This document shows, piece by piece, positions 1-14,800 of a stretch of DNA of 64,000 nucleotides (position 1 is its first letter; each line of letters begins with the position of its first letter). The stretch lies in assembly GCA_935421135.1 (NCBI GenBank), contig OW285190.1:310001-374000 (forward strand), given 5' to 3'. Made by a program: the position numbers and the translations under genes. The notes under the pieces were generated by a model. It was not told the origin of the DNA, did not search any database, and saw only the letters and a program-made list of their open reading frames with translations. Source of the DNA: Bugulina stolonifera. Taxonomy: Eukaryota > Bryozoa > Gymnolaemata > Cheilostomatida > Bugulidae.

Positions 1-3000
1 TACTTTCAAGCAAGATTGAACATCTTTTACTAGTTTTCAAACTAATAACTCAAGTGAATTTGTCAAAAATCACAAATTTGACACTATGTTTCATGTTTAC
101 AAAGTTGAATGTTGCATGCAAAGTCATGTTTTAATGATTTTCATTCAAATTATGCATTCTGAACATTGCAAAAGTGACTGAAAGACATTGTTACAAACAG
201 CAATTTGGTGCAAAACACAATGAAAACTTACTTTCATGCAATATTGAACATCTTTTACTAGTTTACAAACTAATAACTCAAATGAATTTGTCAAAAATCA
301 CAAATTTGACATTATGTTTCATGTTTGCAAAGTTGAATATTGTATGGAAAGTACTGTTTTATTGATTTTCATTCAAATAATGCATTCTGAACGTTGCAAA
401 AGTGAATGAAACACATTGTTACAGACAGCAATTTGGTACAAAACACAATGAAAACTTACTTTCATGCAATATTGAACATCTTTTACTAGTTTACAAACTA
501 ATAACTCAAGTGAATTTGTCAAAAATCACAAATTTGACATTATGTTTCATGTTTGCAAAGTTGAATATTGCGTGCAAAGCCATGTTTTATTGATTTTTAT
601 TCAAATTATGCAGTCTGAACATTGCAAAAGTGAATGAAACACATTGTTGCAGACAGCAATTTGGTACAAAACACACTTAAAACTTACTTTCATGCAATAT
701 TGAACAGCTTTTACTAGTTTACAATCTAATAACTCAAGTGAATTTGTTAAAAATCACAAATTTGACATTATGTTTCATGTTTGCAAAGTTGAATATTGCT
801 TGCAAAGCCATGTTGTATTGATTTTTATTCAAATTATGCAGTCTGAACATTGCAAAGGTGAATGAAACACATTGTTACCGACAGCAATTTGGTACAAAAC
901 ACAATGAAAACTTACTTTCATGCAATATTGAACATCTTTTACTAGTTTACAAACTAATAACTCAAATGAATTTGTCAAAAATCACAAATTTGACATTATG
1001 TTTCATGTTTGCAAAGTTGAATATTGTATGGAAAGTACTGTTTTATTGATTTTCATTCAAATAATGCATTCTGAACGTTGCAAAAGTGACTGAAACACAT
1101 TGTTACAAACAGCAATTTGGTACAAAACACACTTAAAACTTACTTTCATGCAATATTGAACATCTTTTACTAGTTTACAAACTAATAACTCAAATGAATT
1201 TGTCAAAAATCACAAATTTGACATTATGTTTCATGTTTACAAAGTTGAATATCGTATGGAAAGTACTGTTTTATTGATTTTCATTCAAATAATGCATTCT
1301 GGACGTTGCAAAAGTGACTGAAACACATTGTTACAAACAGCAATTTGGTACAAAACACACTTAAAACTTACTTTCATGCAATATTGAACATCTTTTACTA
1401 GTTTACAAACTAATAACTCAAATGAATTTGTCAAAAATCACAAATTTGACAATATGTTTCATGTTTACAAAGTTGAATATTGCATGCAAAGTCATGTTTT
1501 ATTGATTTTCATTCAAATTATGCATACTGAACATTGCAAAAGTGAATGAAACACATTGTTACAAACAGCAATTTGGTACAAAACACACTTAAAACTTACT
1601 TTCATGCAATATTGAACATCTTTTACTAGTTTACAAACTAATAACTCAAGTGAATTTGCCAAAAATCACAAATTTGACATTATGTTTCATGTTTGCAAAG
1701 TTGAATATTGCTTGCAAAGCCATGTTTTATTGATTTTTATTCAAATTATGCAGTCTGAACATTGCAAAAGTGAATGAAACACATTGTTGCACACAGCAAT
1801 TTGGTACAAAACACAATGAAAACTTACTTTCATGCAATATTGAACATCTTTTACTAGTTTACAAACTAATAACTCAGGTGAATTTGTCAAAATTCACAAT
1901 TCTGACATTATGATTCATGTTTACAAAGTTGAATGTTGCATGCGAAGTCATCTTTTATTGATTAAAATCGCAAATTATGCATTCTTAACATTGCAAAAGT
2001 GAATGAAACACATTGTTGCAGACAGCAATTTGGTACAAAACACAATGAAAACTCACTTTCATGCAATATTGAACATCTTTTAGTAGTTTACAAACTAATA
2101 ACTCAAGTGAATTTGTCAAAAATCACAAATTTGACATTATGTTTCATGTTTACAAAGTTGAATATTGCATGGAAAGTCATGTTTTATTGATTTTCATTCA
2201 AATTATGCATACTGAACATTGCAAAAGTGAATGAAACACATTGTTACAGACAGCAATTTGGTACAAAACACAATGAAAACTTACTTTCATGCAATATTGA
2301 ACATCTTTTACTAGTTTACAAACTAATAACTCAAGTGAATTTGTCAAAAATCACAAATTTGACATTATGTTTCATGTTTGCAAAGTTGAATATTGTATGG
2401 AAAGTACTGTTTTATTGATTTTCATTCAAATAATGCATTCTGAACGTTGCAAAAGTGACTGAAACACATTGTTACAAACAGCAATTTGGTACAAAACACA
2501 CTTAAAACTTACTTTCATGCAATATTGAACATCTTTTACTAGTTTACAAACTAATAACTCAAATGAATTTGTCAAAAATCACAAATTTGACATTATGTTT
2601 CATGTTTGCAAAGTTGAATATTGTATGGAACGTACTGTTTTATTGATTTTCATTCAAATAATGCATTCTGAACGTTGCAAAAGTGACTGAAACACATTGT
2701 TACAAACAGCAATTTGGTACAAAACACACTTAAAACTTACTTTCATGCAATATTGAACATCTTTTACTAGTTTACAAACTAATAACTCAAATGAATTTGT
2801 CAAAAATCCCGAATTTGCATTATGTTTCATGTTTGCAAAGTTAAATATTGTATGCAAAGTCATGTTTTATTGATTTTCATTCAAATTATGCATTCTGAAC
2901 ATTGCAAAAGTGACTGAAACACATTGTTACAAACAGCAATTTGGTACAAAACACACTTAAAACTTACTTTCATGCAATATTGAACAGCTTTTAGTAGTTT

Positions 3001-6000
3001 ACAAACTAATAACTCAGGTGAATGTGCCAAAAATCACAAATTTGACAATATGTTTCATGTTTGCAAAGTTGAATATTGCTTGCAAAGCCATGTTTTATTG
3101 ATTTTTATTCAAATTATGCAGTCTGAACATTGCAAAAGTGAATGAAACACATTGTTGCACACAGCAATTTGGTACAAAACACAATGAAAACTTACTTTCA
3201 TGCAATATTGAACATCTTTTACTAGTTTACAAACTAATAACTCAGGTGAATTTGTCAAAATTCACAATTCTGACATTATGATTCATGTTTACAAAGTTGA
3301 ATGTTGCATGCGAAGTCATCTTTTATTGATTAAAATCGCAAATTATGCATTCTTAACATTGCAAAAGTGACTGAAAGACATTGTTACAAACAGCAATTTG
3401 GTACAAAACACACTGGATACTTACTTTCAAGCAAGATTGAAAATCTTTTACTAGTTTTCAAACTAATAACTCAAGTGAATTTGTCAAAAATCACAAATTT
3501 GACACTATGTTTCATGTTTACAAAGTTGAATGTTGCATGCAAAGTCATGTTTTATTGATTTTCATTCAAATTATGCATTCTGAACATTGCAAAAGTGACT
3601 GAAAGACTTTGTTACAAACAGCAATTTGGTGCAAAACACACTTAAAACTTACTTTCATGCAATATTGAACATCTTTTACTAGTTTACAAACTAATAACTC
3701 AAATGAATTTGTCAAAAATCACAAATTTGACATTATGTTTCATGTTTGCAAAGTTGAATATTGTATGGAAAGTACTGTTTTATTGATTTTCATTCAAATA
3801 ATGCATTCTGAACATTGCAAAAGTGACTGAAACACATTGTTACAAACAGCAATTTGGTACAAAACACAATGAAAACTTACTTTCATGCAATATTGAACAT
3901 CTTTTACTAGTTTACAAACTAATAACTCAAATGAATTTGTCAAAAATCACAAATTTGACATTATGTTTCATGTTTGCAAAGTTGAATATTGTATGGAAAG
4001 TACTGTTTTATTGATTTTCATTCAAATAATGCATTCTGAACATTGCAAAAGTGACTGAAACACATTGTTACAAACAGCAATTTGGTACAAAACACAATGA
4101 AAACTTACTTTCATGCAATATTGAACATCTTTTACTAGTTTACAAACTAATAACTCAAATGAATTTGTCAAAAATCACAAATTTGACATTATGTTTCATG
4201 TTTACAAAGTTGAATATCGTATGGAAAGTACTGTTTTATTGATTTTCATTCAAATAATGCATTCTGAACGTTGCAAAAGTGACTGAAACACATTGTTACA
4301 AACAGCAATTTGGTACAAAACACACTTAAAACTTACTTTCATGCAATATTGAACATCTTTTACTAGTTTACAAACTAATAACTCAAATGAATTTGTCAAA
4401 AATCCCGAATTTGCATTATGTTTCATGTTTGCAAAGTTAAATATTGTATGCAAAGTCATGTTTTATTGATTTTCATTCAAATTATGCATTCTGAACATTG
4501 CAAAAGTGACTGAAACACATTGTTACAAACAGCAATTTGGTACAAAACACACTTAAAACTTACTTTCATGCAATATTGAACATCTTCTACTAGTTTACAA
4601 ACTAATAACTCAAGTGAATTTGTCAAAAATCACAAATTTGACAATATGTTTCATGTTTACAAAGTTGAATATTGCATGCAAAGTCATGTTTTATTGATTT
4701 TCATTCAAATTATGCATACTGAACATTGCAAAAGTGAATGAAACACATTGTTACAAACAGCAATTTGGTACAAAACACACTTAAAACTTACTTTCATGCA
4801 ATATTGAACATCTTTTACTAGTTTACAAACTAATAACTCAAGTGAATTTGCCAAAAATCACAAATTTGACAATATGTTTCATGTTTGCAAAGTTGAATAT
4901 TGCTTGCAAAGCCATGTTTTATTGATTTTTATTCAAATTATGCAGTCTGAACATTGCAAAAGTGAATGAAACACATTGTTGCACACAGCAATTTGGTACA
5001 AAACACAATGAAAACTTACTTTCATGCAATATTGAACATCTTTTACTAGTTTACAAACTAATAACTCAGGTGAATTTGTCAAAATTCACAATTCTGACAT
5101 TATGATTCATGTTTACAAAGTTGAATGTTGCATGCGAAGTCATCTTTTATTGATTAAAATCGCAAATTATGCATTCTTAACATTGCAAAAGTGACTGAAA
5201 GACATTGTTACAAACAGCAATTTGGTACAAAACACACTGAATACTTACTTTCAAGCAAGATTGAAAATCTTTTACTAGTTTTCAAACTAATAACTCAAGT
5301 GAATTTGTCAAAAATCACAAATTTGACACTATGTTTCATGTTTACAAAGTTGAATGTTGCATGCAAAGTCATGTTTTATTGATTTTAATTCAAATTATGC
5401 ATTCTGAACATTGCAAAAGTGACTGAAACACATTGTTACAAACAGCAATTTGGTACAAAACACACTTAAAACTTACTTTCATGCAATATTGAACATCTTT
5501 TACTAGTTTACAAACTAATAACTCAAATGAATTTGTCAAAAATCACAAATTTGACATTATGTTTCATGTTTGCAAAGTTGAATATTGTATGGAAAGTACT
5601 GTTTTATTGATTTTCATTCAAATAATGCATTCTGAACATTGCAAAAGTGACTGAAACACATTGTTACAAACAGCAATTTGGTACAAAACACAATGAAAAC
5701 TTACTTTCATGCAATATTGAACATCTTTTACTAGTTTACAAACTAATAACTCAAATGAATTTGTCAAAAATCACAAATTTGACATTATGTTTCATGTTTG
5801 CAAAGTTGAATATTGTATGGAAAGTACTGTTTTATTGATTTTCATTCAAATAATGCATTCTGAACATTGCAAAAGTGACTGAAACACATTGTTGCACACA
5901 GCAATTTGGTACAAAACACAATGAAAACTTACTTTCATGCAATATTGAACATCTTTTACTAGTTTACAAACTAATAACTCAGGTGAATTTGTCAAAATTC

Positions 6001-8894
6001 ACAATTCTGACATTATGATTCATGTTTACAAAGTTGAATGTTGCATGCGAAGTCATCTTTTATTGATTAAAATCGCAAATTATGCATTCTTAACATTGCA
6101 AAAGTGACTGAAAGACATTGTTACAAACAGCAATTTGGTACAAAACACACTGAATACTTACTTTCAAGCAAGATTGAAAATCTTTTACTAGTTTTCAAAC
6201 TAATAACTCAAGTGAATTTGTCAAAAATCACAAATTTGACACTATGTTTCATGTTTACAAAGTTGAATGTTGCATGCAAAGTCATGTTTTATTGATTTTA
6301 ATTCAAATTATGCAGTCTGAACATTGCAAAAGTGACTGAAAGACATTGTTACAAACAGCAATTTGGTGCAAAACACACTTAAAACTTACTTTCATGCAAT
6401 ATTGAACATCTTTTACTAGTTTACAAACTAATAACTCAAATGAATTTGTCAAAAATCACAAATTTGACATTATGTTTCATGTTTGCAAAGTTGAATATTG
6501 TATGGAAAGTACTGTTTTATTGATTTTCATTCAAATAATGCATTCTGAACATTGCAAAAGTGACTGAAACACATTGTTACAAACAGCAATTTGGTACAAA
6601 ACACAATGAAAACTTACTTTCATGCAATATTGAACATCTTTTACTAGTTTACAAACTAATAACTCAAATGAATTTGTCAAAAATCACAAATTTGACATTA
6701 TGTTTCATGTTTGCAAAGTTGAATATTGTATGGAAAGTACTGTTTTATTGATTTTCATTCAAATAATGCATTCTGAACATTGCAAAAGTGACTGAAACAC
6801 ATTGTTACAAACAGCAATTTGGTACAAAACACAATGAAAACTTACTTTCATGCAATATTGAACATCTTTTACTAGTTTACAAACTAATAACTCAAATGAA
6901 TTTGTCAAAAATCACAAATTTGACATTATGTTTCATGTTTACAAAGTTGAATATCGTATGGAAAGTACTGTTTTATTGATTTTCATTCAAATAATGCATT
7001 CTGAACGTTGCAAAAGTGACTGAAACACATTGTTACAAACAGCAATTTGGTACAAAACACACTTAAAACTTACTTTCATGCAATATTGAACATCTTTTAC
7101 TAGTTTACAAACTAATAACTCAAATGAATTTGTCAAAAATCCCGAATTTGCATTATGTTTCATGTTTGCAAAGTTAAATATTGTATGCAAAGTCATGTTT
7201 TATTGATTTTCATTCAAATTATGCATTCTGAACATTGCAAAAGTGACTGAAACACATTGTTACAAACAGCAATTTGGTACAAAACAAACTTAAAACTTAC
7301 TTTCATGCAATATTGAACATCTTTTACTAGTTTACAAACTAATAACTCAAGTGAATTTGTCAAAAATCACAAATTTGACATTATGTTTCATGTTTGCAAA
7401 GTTGAATATTGCTTGCAAAGCCATGTTTTATTGATTTTCATTCAAATTATGCAGTCTTAACATTGCAAAAGTGAATGAAACACATTGTTGCACCCAGCAA
7501 TTTGGTACAAAACACAATGAAAACTTACTTTCATGCAATATTGAACATCTTTTACTTGTTTACAAACTAATAACTCAAGTGAATTTGTCAAAAATCACAA
7601 ATTTGACATAATATTTCATGTTTGCAAAGTTGAATATTGCTTGCAAAGCCATGTTTTATTGATTTTTATTCAAATTATGCAGTCTGAACATTGCAAAAGT
7701 GAATGAAACACATTGTTGCACACAGCAATTTGGTACAAAACACAATGAAAACTCACTTTCATGCAATATTGAACATCTTTTAGTAGTTTACAAACTAATA
7801 ACTCAAGTGCATTTGTCAAAAATCACAAATTTGACATTATGTTTCATGTTTACAAAGTTGAATATTGCATGGAAAGTCATGTTTTATTGATTTTCATTCA
7901 AATTATGCATACTGAACATTGCAAAAGTGAATGAAACACATTGTTACAGACAGCAATTTGGTACAAAACACAATGAAAACTTACTTTCATGCAATATTGA
8001 ACATCTTTTACTAGTTTACAAACTAATAACTCAAGTGAATTTGTCAAAAATCACAAATTTGACATTATGTTTCATGTTTGCAAAGTTGAATATTGCGTGC
8101 AAAGCCATGTTTTATTGATTTTTATTCAAATTATGCAGTCTGAACATTGCAAAAGTGAATGAAACACATTGTTGCAGACAGCAATTTGGTACAAAACACA
8201 CTTAAAACTTACTTTCATGCAATATTGAACATCTTTTACTAGTTTACAATCTAATAACTCAAGTGAATTTGTTAAAAATCACAAATTTGACATTATGTTT
8301 CATGTTTGCAAAGTTGAATATTGCTTGCAAAGCCATGTTTTATTGATTTTTATTCAAATTATGCAGTCTGAACATTGCAAAAGTGAATGAAACACATTGT
8401 TGCACACAGCAATTTGGTACAAAACACAATGAAAACTTACTTTCATGCAATATTGAACATCTTTTACTAGTTTACAAACTAATAACTCAAGTGAATTTGT
8501 CAAAAATCACAAATTTGACAATATGTTTCATGTTTACAAAGTTGAATATTGCATGCAAAGTCATGTTTTATTGATTTTCATTCAAATTATGCATACTGAA
8601 CATTGCAAAAGTGAATGAAACACATTGTTACAAACAGCAATTTGGTACAAAACACAATGAAAACTTACTTTCATGCAATATTGAACATCTTTTACTAGTT
8701 TACAAATTAATAACTCAGGTGAATTTGTCAAAATTCACAATTCTGACATTATGTTTCATGTTTACAAAGTTGAATGTTGCATGCGAAGTCATCTTTTATT
8801 GATTAAAATCGCAAATTGTGCATTCTTAACATTGCAACAGTGACTGAAAGACATTGTTACAAACAGCAATTTGGTACAAAACACACTGAATACT
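1..8894. repeat. Higher-order repeat copy 1, about 8.9 kb (39 units)
   Basis: Window position 1 matches position 8895, inside the second copy, at an offset of 8894 bp. Diagnostic units at 174, 402, 858 and 1999 recur at 9068, 9296, 9752 and 10893 with this same offset. Units at 7699, 8383 and 8611 recur at 16582, 17266 and 17494 with an offset of 8883 bp. The two ends of the block (about 1-2230 and 7130-8894) are therefore shared. The middle (about 2.3-7.1 kb) has a different unit order and carries its own 8-unit duplication (3367 and 5191, offset 1824 bp). Confidence 0.75.
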
Positions 8895-11800
8895 TACTTT
8901 CAAGCAAGATTGAACATCTTTTACTAGTTTTCAAACTAATAACTCAAGTGAATTTGTCAAAAATCACAAATTTGACACTATGTTTCATGTTTACAAAGTT
9001 GAATGTTGCATGCAAAGTCATGTTTTATTGATTTTCATTCAAATTATGCATTCTGAACATTGCAAAAGTGACTGAAAGACATTGTTACAAACAGCAATTT
9101 GGTGCAAAACACAATGAAAACTTACTTTCATGCAATATTGAACATCTTTTACTAGTTTACAAACTAATAACTCAAGTGAATTTGTCAAAAATCACAAATT
9201 TGACATTATGTTTCATGTTTACAAAGTTGAATATTGTATGGAAAGTACTGTTTTACTGATTTTTATTCAAATTATGCATTCTGAACGTTGCAAAGGTGAA
9301 TGAAACACATTGTTACAGACAGCAATTTGGTACAAAACACAATGAAAACTTACTTTCATGCAATATTAAACATCTTTTACTAGTTTACAAACTAATAACT
9401 CAAGTGAATTTGTCAAAAATCACAAATTTGACATTATGTTTCATGTTTGCAAAGTTGAATATTGCGTGCAAAGCCATGTTTTATTGATTTTTATTCAAAT
9501 TATGCAGTCTGAACATTGCAAAAGTGAATGAAACACATTGTTGCAGACAGCAATTTGGTACAAAACACACTTAAAACTTACTTTCATGCAATATTGAACA
9601 TCTTTTACTAGTTTACAATCTAATAACTCAAGTGAATTTGTTAAAAATCACAAATTTGACATTATGTTTCATGTTTGCAAAGTTGAATATTGCTTGCAAA
9701 GCCATGTTGTATTGATTTTTATTCAAATTATGCAGTCTGAACATTGCAAAGGTGAATGAAACACATTGTTACCGACAGCAATTTGGTACAAAACACAATG
9801 AAAACTTACTTTCATGCAATATTGAACATCTTTTACTAGTTTACAAACTAATAACTCAAATGAATTTGTCAAAAATCACAAATTTGACATTATGTTTCAT
9901 GTTTGCAAAGTTGAATATTGTATGGAAAGTACTGTTTTATTGATTTTCATTCAAATAATGCATTCTGAACGTTGCAAAAGTGACTGAAACACATTGTTAC
10001 AAACAGCAATTTGGTACAAAACACACTTAAAACTTACTTTCATGCAATATTGAACATCTTTTACTAGTTTACAAACTAATAACTCAAATGAATTTGTCAA
10101 AAATCACAAATTTGACATTATGTTTCATGTTTACAAAGTTGAATATCGTATGGAAAGTACTGTTTTATTGATTTTCATTCAAATAATGCATTCTGAACGT
10201 TGCAAAAGTGACTGAAACACATTGTTACAAACAGCAATTTGGTACAAAACACACTTAAAACTTACTTTCATGCAATATTGAACATCTTTTACTAGTTTAC
10301 AAACTAATAACTCAAATGAATTTGTCAAAAATCACAAATTTGACAATATGTTTCATGTTTACAAAGTTGAATATTGCATGCAAAGTCATGTTTTATTGAT
10401 TTTCATTCAAATTATGCATACTGAACATTGCAAAAGTGAATGAAACACATTGTTACAAACAGCAATTTGGTACAAAACACACTTAAAACTTACTTTCATG
10501 CAATATTGAACATCTTTTACTAGTTTACAAACTAATAACTCAAGTGAATTTGCCAAAAATCACAAATTTGACATTATGTTTCATGTTTGCAAAGTTGAAT
10601 ATTGCTTGCAAAGCCATGTTTTATTGATTTTTATTCAAATTATGCAGTCTGAACATTGCAAAAGTGAATGAAACACATTGTTGCACACAGCAATTTGGTA
10701 CAAAACACAATGAAAACTTACTTTCATGCAATATTGAACATCTTTTACTAGTTTACAAACTAATAACTCAGGTGAATTTGTCAAAATTCACAATTCTGAC
10801 ATTATGATTCATGTTTACAAAGTTGAATGTTGCATGCGAAGTCATCTTTTATTGATTAAAATCGCAAATTATGCATTCTTAACATTGCAAAAGTGAATGA
10901 AACACATTGTTGCAGACAGCAATTTGGTACAAAACACAATGAAAACTCACTTTCATGCAATATTGAACATCTTTTAGTAGTTTACAAACTAATAACTCAA
11001 GTGAATTTGTCAAAAATCACAAATTTGACATTATGTTTCATGTTTACAAAGTTGAATATTGCATGGAAAGTCATGTTTTATTGATTTTCATTCAAATTAT
11101 GCATACTGAACATTGCAAAAGTGAATGAAACACATTGTTACACACAGCAATTTGGTACAAAGCACAATGAAAACTTACTTTCATGCAATATTGAACATCT
11201 TTTACTAGTTTACAAACTAATAACTCAAGTGAATTTGTCAAAAATCACAAATTTGACATTATGTTTCATGTTTGCAAAGTTGAATATTGCGTGCAAAGCC
11301 ATGTTTTATTGATTTTTATTCAAATTATGCAGTCTGAACATTGCAAAAGTGAATGAAACACATTGTTGCAGACAGCAATTTGGTACAAAACACACTTAAA
11401 ACTTACTTTCATGCAATATTGAACATCTTTTACTAGTTTACAATCTAATAACTCAAGTGAATTTGTTAAAAATCACAAATTTGACATTATGTTTCATGTT
11501 TGCAAAGTTGAATATTGCTTGCAAAGCCATGTTGTATTGATTTTTATTCAAATTATGCAGTCTGAACATTGCAAAGGTGAATGAAACACATTGTTACAGA
11601 CAGCAATTTGGTACAAAACACAATGAAAACTTACTTTCATGCAATATTGAACATCTTTTACTAGTTTACAAACTAATAACTCAAATGAATTTGTCAAAAA
11701 TCACAAATTTGACATTATGTTTCATGTTTGCAAAGTTGAATATTGTATGGAAAGTACTGTTTTATTGATTTTCATTCAAATAATGCATTCTGAACGTTGC

Positions 11801-14800
11801 AAAAGTGACTGAAACACATTGTTACAAACAGCAATTTGGTACAAAACACACTTAAAACTTACTTTCATGCAATATTGAACATCTTTTACTAGTTTACAAA
11901 CTAATAACTCAAATGAATTTGTCAAAAATCACAAATTTGACATTATGTTTCATGTTTACAAAGTTGAATATCGTATGGAAAGTACTGTTTTATTGATTTT
12001 CATTCAAATAATGCATTCTGAACGTTGCAAAAGTGACTGAAACACATTGTTACAAACAGCAATTTGGTACAAAACACACTTAAAACTTACTTTCATGCAA
12101 TATTGAACATCTTTTACTAGTTTACAAACTAATAACTCAAATGAATTTGTCAAAAATCACAAATTTGACAATATGTTTCATGTTTACAAAGTTGAATATT
12201 GCATGCAAAGTCATGTTTTATTGATTTTCATTCAAATTATGCATACTGAACATTGCAAAAGTGAATGAAACACATTGTTACAAACAGCAATTTGGTACAA
12301 AACACACTTAAAACTTACTTTCATGCAATATTGAACATCTTTTACTAGTTTACAAACTAATAACTCAAGTGAATTTGCCAAAAATCACAAATTTGACATT
12401 ATGTTTCATGTTTGCAAAGTTGAATATTGCTTGCAAAGCCATGTTTTATTGATTTTTATTCAAATTATGCAGTCTGAACATTGCAAAAGTGAATGAAACA
12501 CATTGTTGCACACAGCAATTTGGTACAAAACACAATGAAAACTTACTTTCATGCAATATTGAACATCTTTTACTAGTTTACAAACTAATAACTCAGGTGA
12601 ATTTGTCAAAATTCACAATTCTGACATTATGATTCATGTTTACAAAGTTGAATGTTGCATGCGAAGTCATCTTTTATTGATTAAAATCGCAAATTATGCA
12701 TTCTTAACATTGCAAAAGTGAATGAAACACATTGTTGCACCCAGCAATTTGGTACAAAACACAATGAAAACTTACTTTCATGCAATATTGAACATCTTTT
12801 ACTTGTTTACAAACTAATAACTCAAGTGAATTTGTCAAAAATCACAAATTTGACATAATATTTCATGTTTGCAAAGTTGAATATTGCTTGCAAAGCCATG
12901 TTTTATTGATTTTTATTCAAATTATGCAGTCTGAACATTGCAAAAGTGACTGAAAGACATTGTTACAAACAGCAATTTGGTGCAAAACACAATGAAAACT
13001 TACTTTCATGCAATATTGAACATCTTTTACTAGTTCACAAACTAATAACTCAAATGAATTTGTCAAAAATCACAAATTTGACATTATGTTTCATGTTTGC
13101 AAAGTTGAATATTGCATGTTTTATTGATTTTCATTCAAATAATGCATCCTGAACATTGCAAAAGTGACTGAAACACATTGTTACAAACAGCAATTTGGTA
13201 CAAAACACAATGAAAACTTACTTTCATGCAATATTGAACATCTTTTACTAGTTTACAAACTAATAACTCAAATGAATTTGTCAAAAATCACAAATTTGAC
13301 ATTATGTTTCATGTTTGCAAAGTTGAATATTGTATGGAAAGTACTGTTTTATTGATTTTCATTCAAATAATGCATTCTGAACATTGCAAAAGTGACTGAA
13401 ACACATTGTTACAGACAGCAATTTGGTACAAAACACAATGAAAACTTACTTTCATGCAATATTGAACATCTTTTACTAGTTTACAAACTAATAACTCAAA
13501 TGAATTTGTCAAAAATCCCGAATTTGCATTATGTTTCATGTTTGCAAAGTTAAATATTGTATGCAAAGTCATATTTTATTGATTTTCATTCAAATTATGC
13601 ATTCTGAACATTGCAAAAGTGACTGAAACACATTGTTACAAACAGCAATTTGGTACAAAACAAACTTAAAACTTACTTTCATGCAATATTGAACATCTTT
13701 TACTAGTTTACAAACTAATAACTCAAGTGAATTTGTCAAAAATCACAAATTTGACATTATGTTTCATGTTTGCAAAGTTGAATATTGCTTGCAAAGCCAT
13801 GTTTTATTGATTTTCATTCAAATTATGCAGTCTTAACATTGCAAAAGTGAATGAAACACATTGTTGCACCCAGCAATTTGGTACAAAACACAATGAAAAC
13901 TTACTTTCATGCAATATTGAACATCTTTTACTTGTTTACAAACTAATAACTCAAGTGAATTTGTCAAAAATCACAAATTTGACAGTATGTTTCATGTTTA
14001 CAAAGTTGAATGTTGCATGCAAAGTCATGTTTTATTGATTTTCATTCAAATTATGCATTCTGAACATTGCAAAAGTGACTGAAAGACATTGTTACAAACA
14101 GCAATTTGGTGCAAAACACAATGAAAACTTACTTTCATGCAATATTGAACATCTTTTACTAGTTTTCAAACTAATAACTCAAATGAATTTGTCAAAAATC
14201 ACAAATTTGACATTATGTTTCATGTTTGCAAAGTTGAATATTGTATGGAAAGTACTGTTTTATTGATTTTCATTCAAATAATGCATTCTGAACGTTGCAA
14301 AAGTGAATGAAACACATTGTTACAGACAGCAATTTGGTACAAAACACAATGAAAACTTACTTTCATGCAATATTGAACATCTTTTACTAGTTTACAAACT
14401 AATAACTCAAGTGAATTTGTCAAAAATCACAAATTTGACATTATGTTTCATGTTTGCAAAGTTGAATATTGCGTGCAAAGCCACGTTTTATTGATTTTTA
14501 TTCAAATTATGCAGTCTGAACATTGCAAAAGTGAATGAAACACATTGTTGCAGACAGCAATTTGGTACGAAACACACTTAAAACTTACTTTCATGCAATA
14601 TTGAACATCTTTTACTAGTTTACAATCTAATAACTCAAGTGAATTTGTTAAAAATCACAAATTTGACATTATGTTTCATGTTTGCAAAGTTGAATATTGC
14701 TTGCAAAGCCATGTTTTATTGATTTTTATTCAAATTATGCAGTCTGAACATTGCAAAAGTGAATGAAACACATTGTTACAGACAGCAATTTGGTACAAAA

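Noticed and set aside
402..593. 63-codon ORF recurring in many satellite units (about 60% of them)
   Set aside because: The predicted start is GTG, not ATG, and nothing suggests a translated product. Many units have TAA (ACTTAAAAC) or TGA (AACTGAC) inside it, and unit differences are not biased toward silent sites as far as I can see. It is an open stretch in a repeat, multiplied by the array.
2654..2863. 69-codon minus-strand ORF in AAAATCCCGAATTTGC units (also 4250, 6987, 13363, 15870)
   Set aside because: It exists only in one unit subtype, where stops on the reverse strand are lost. It is identical wherever the subtype is duplicated and has no independent support.
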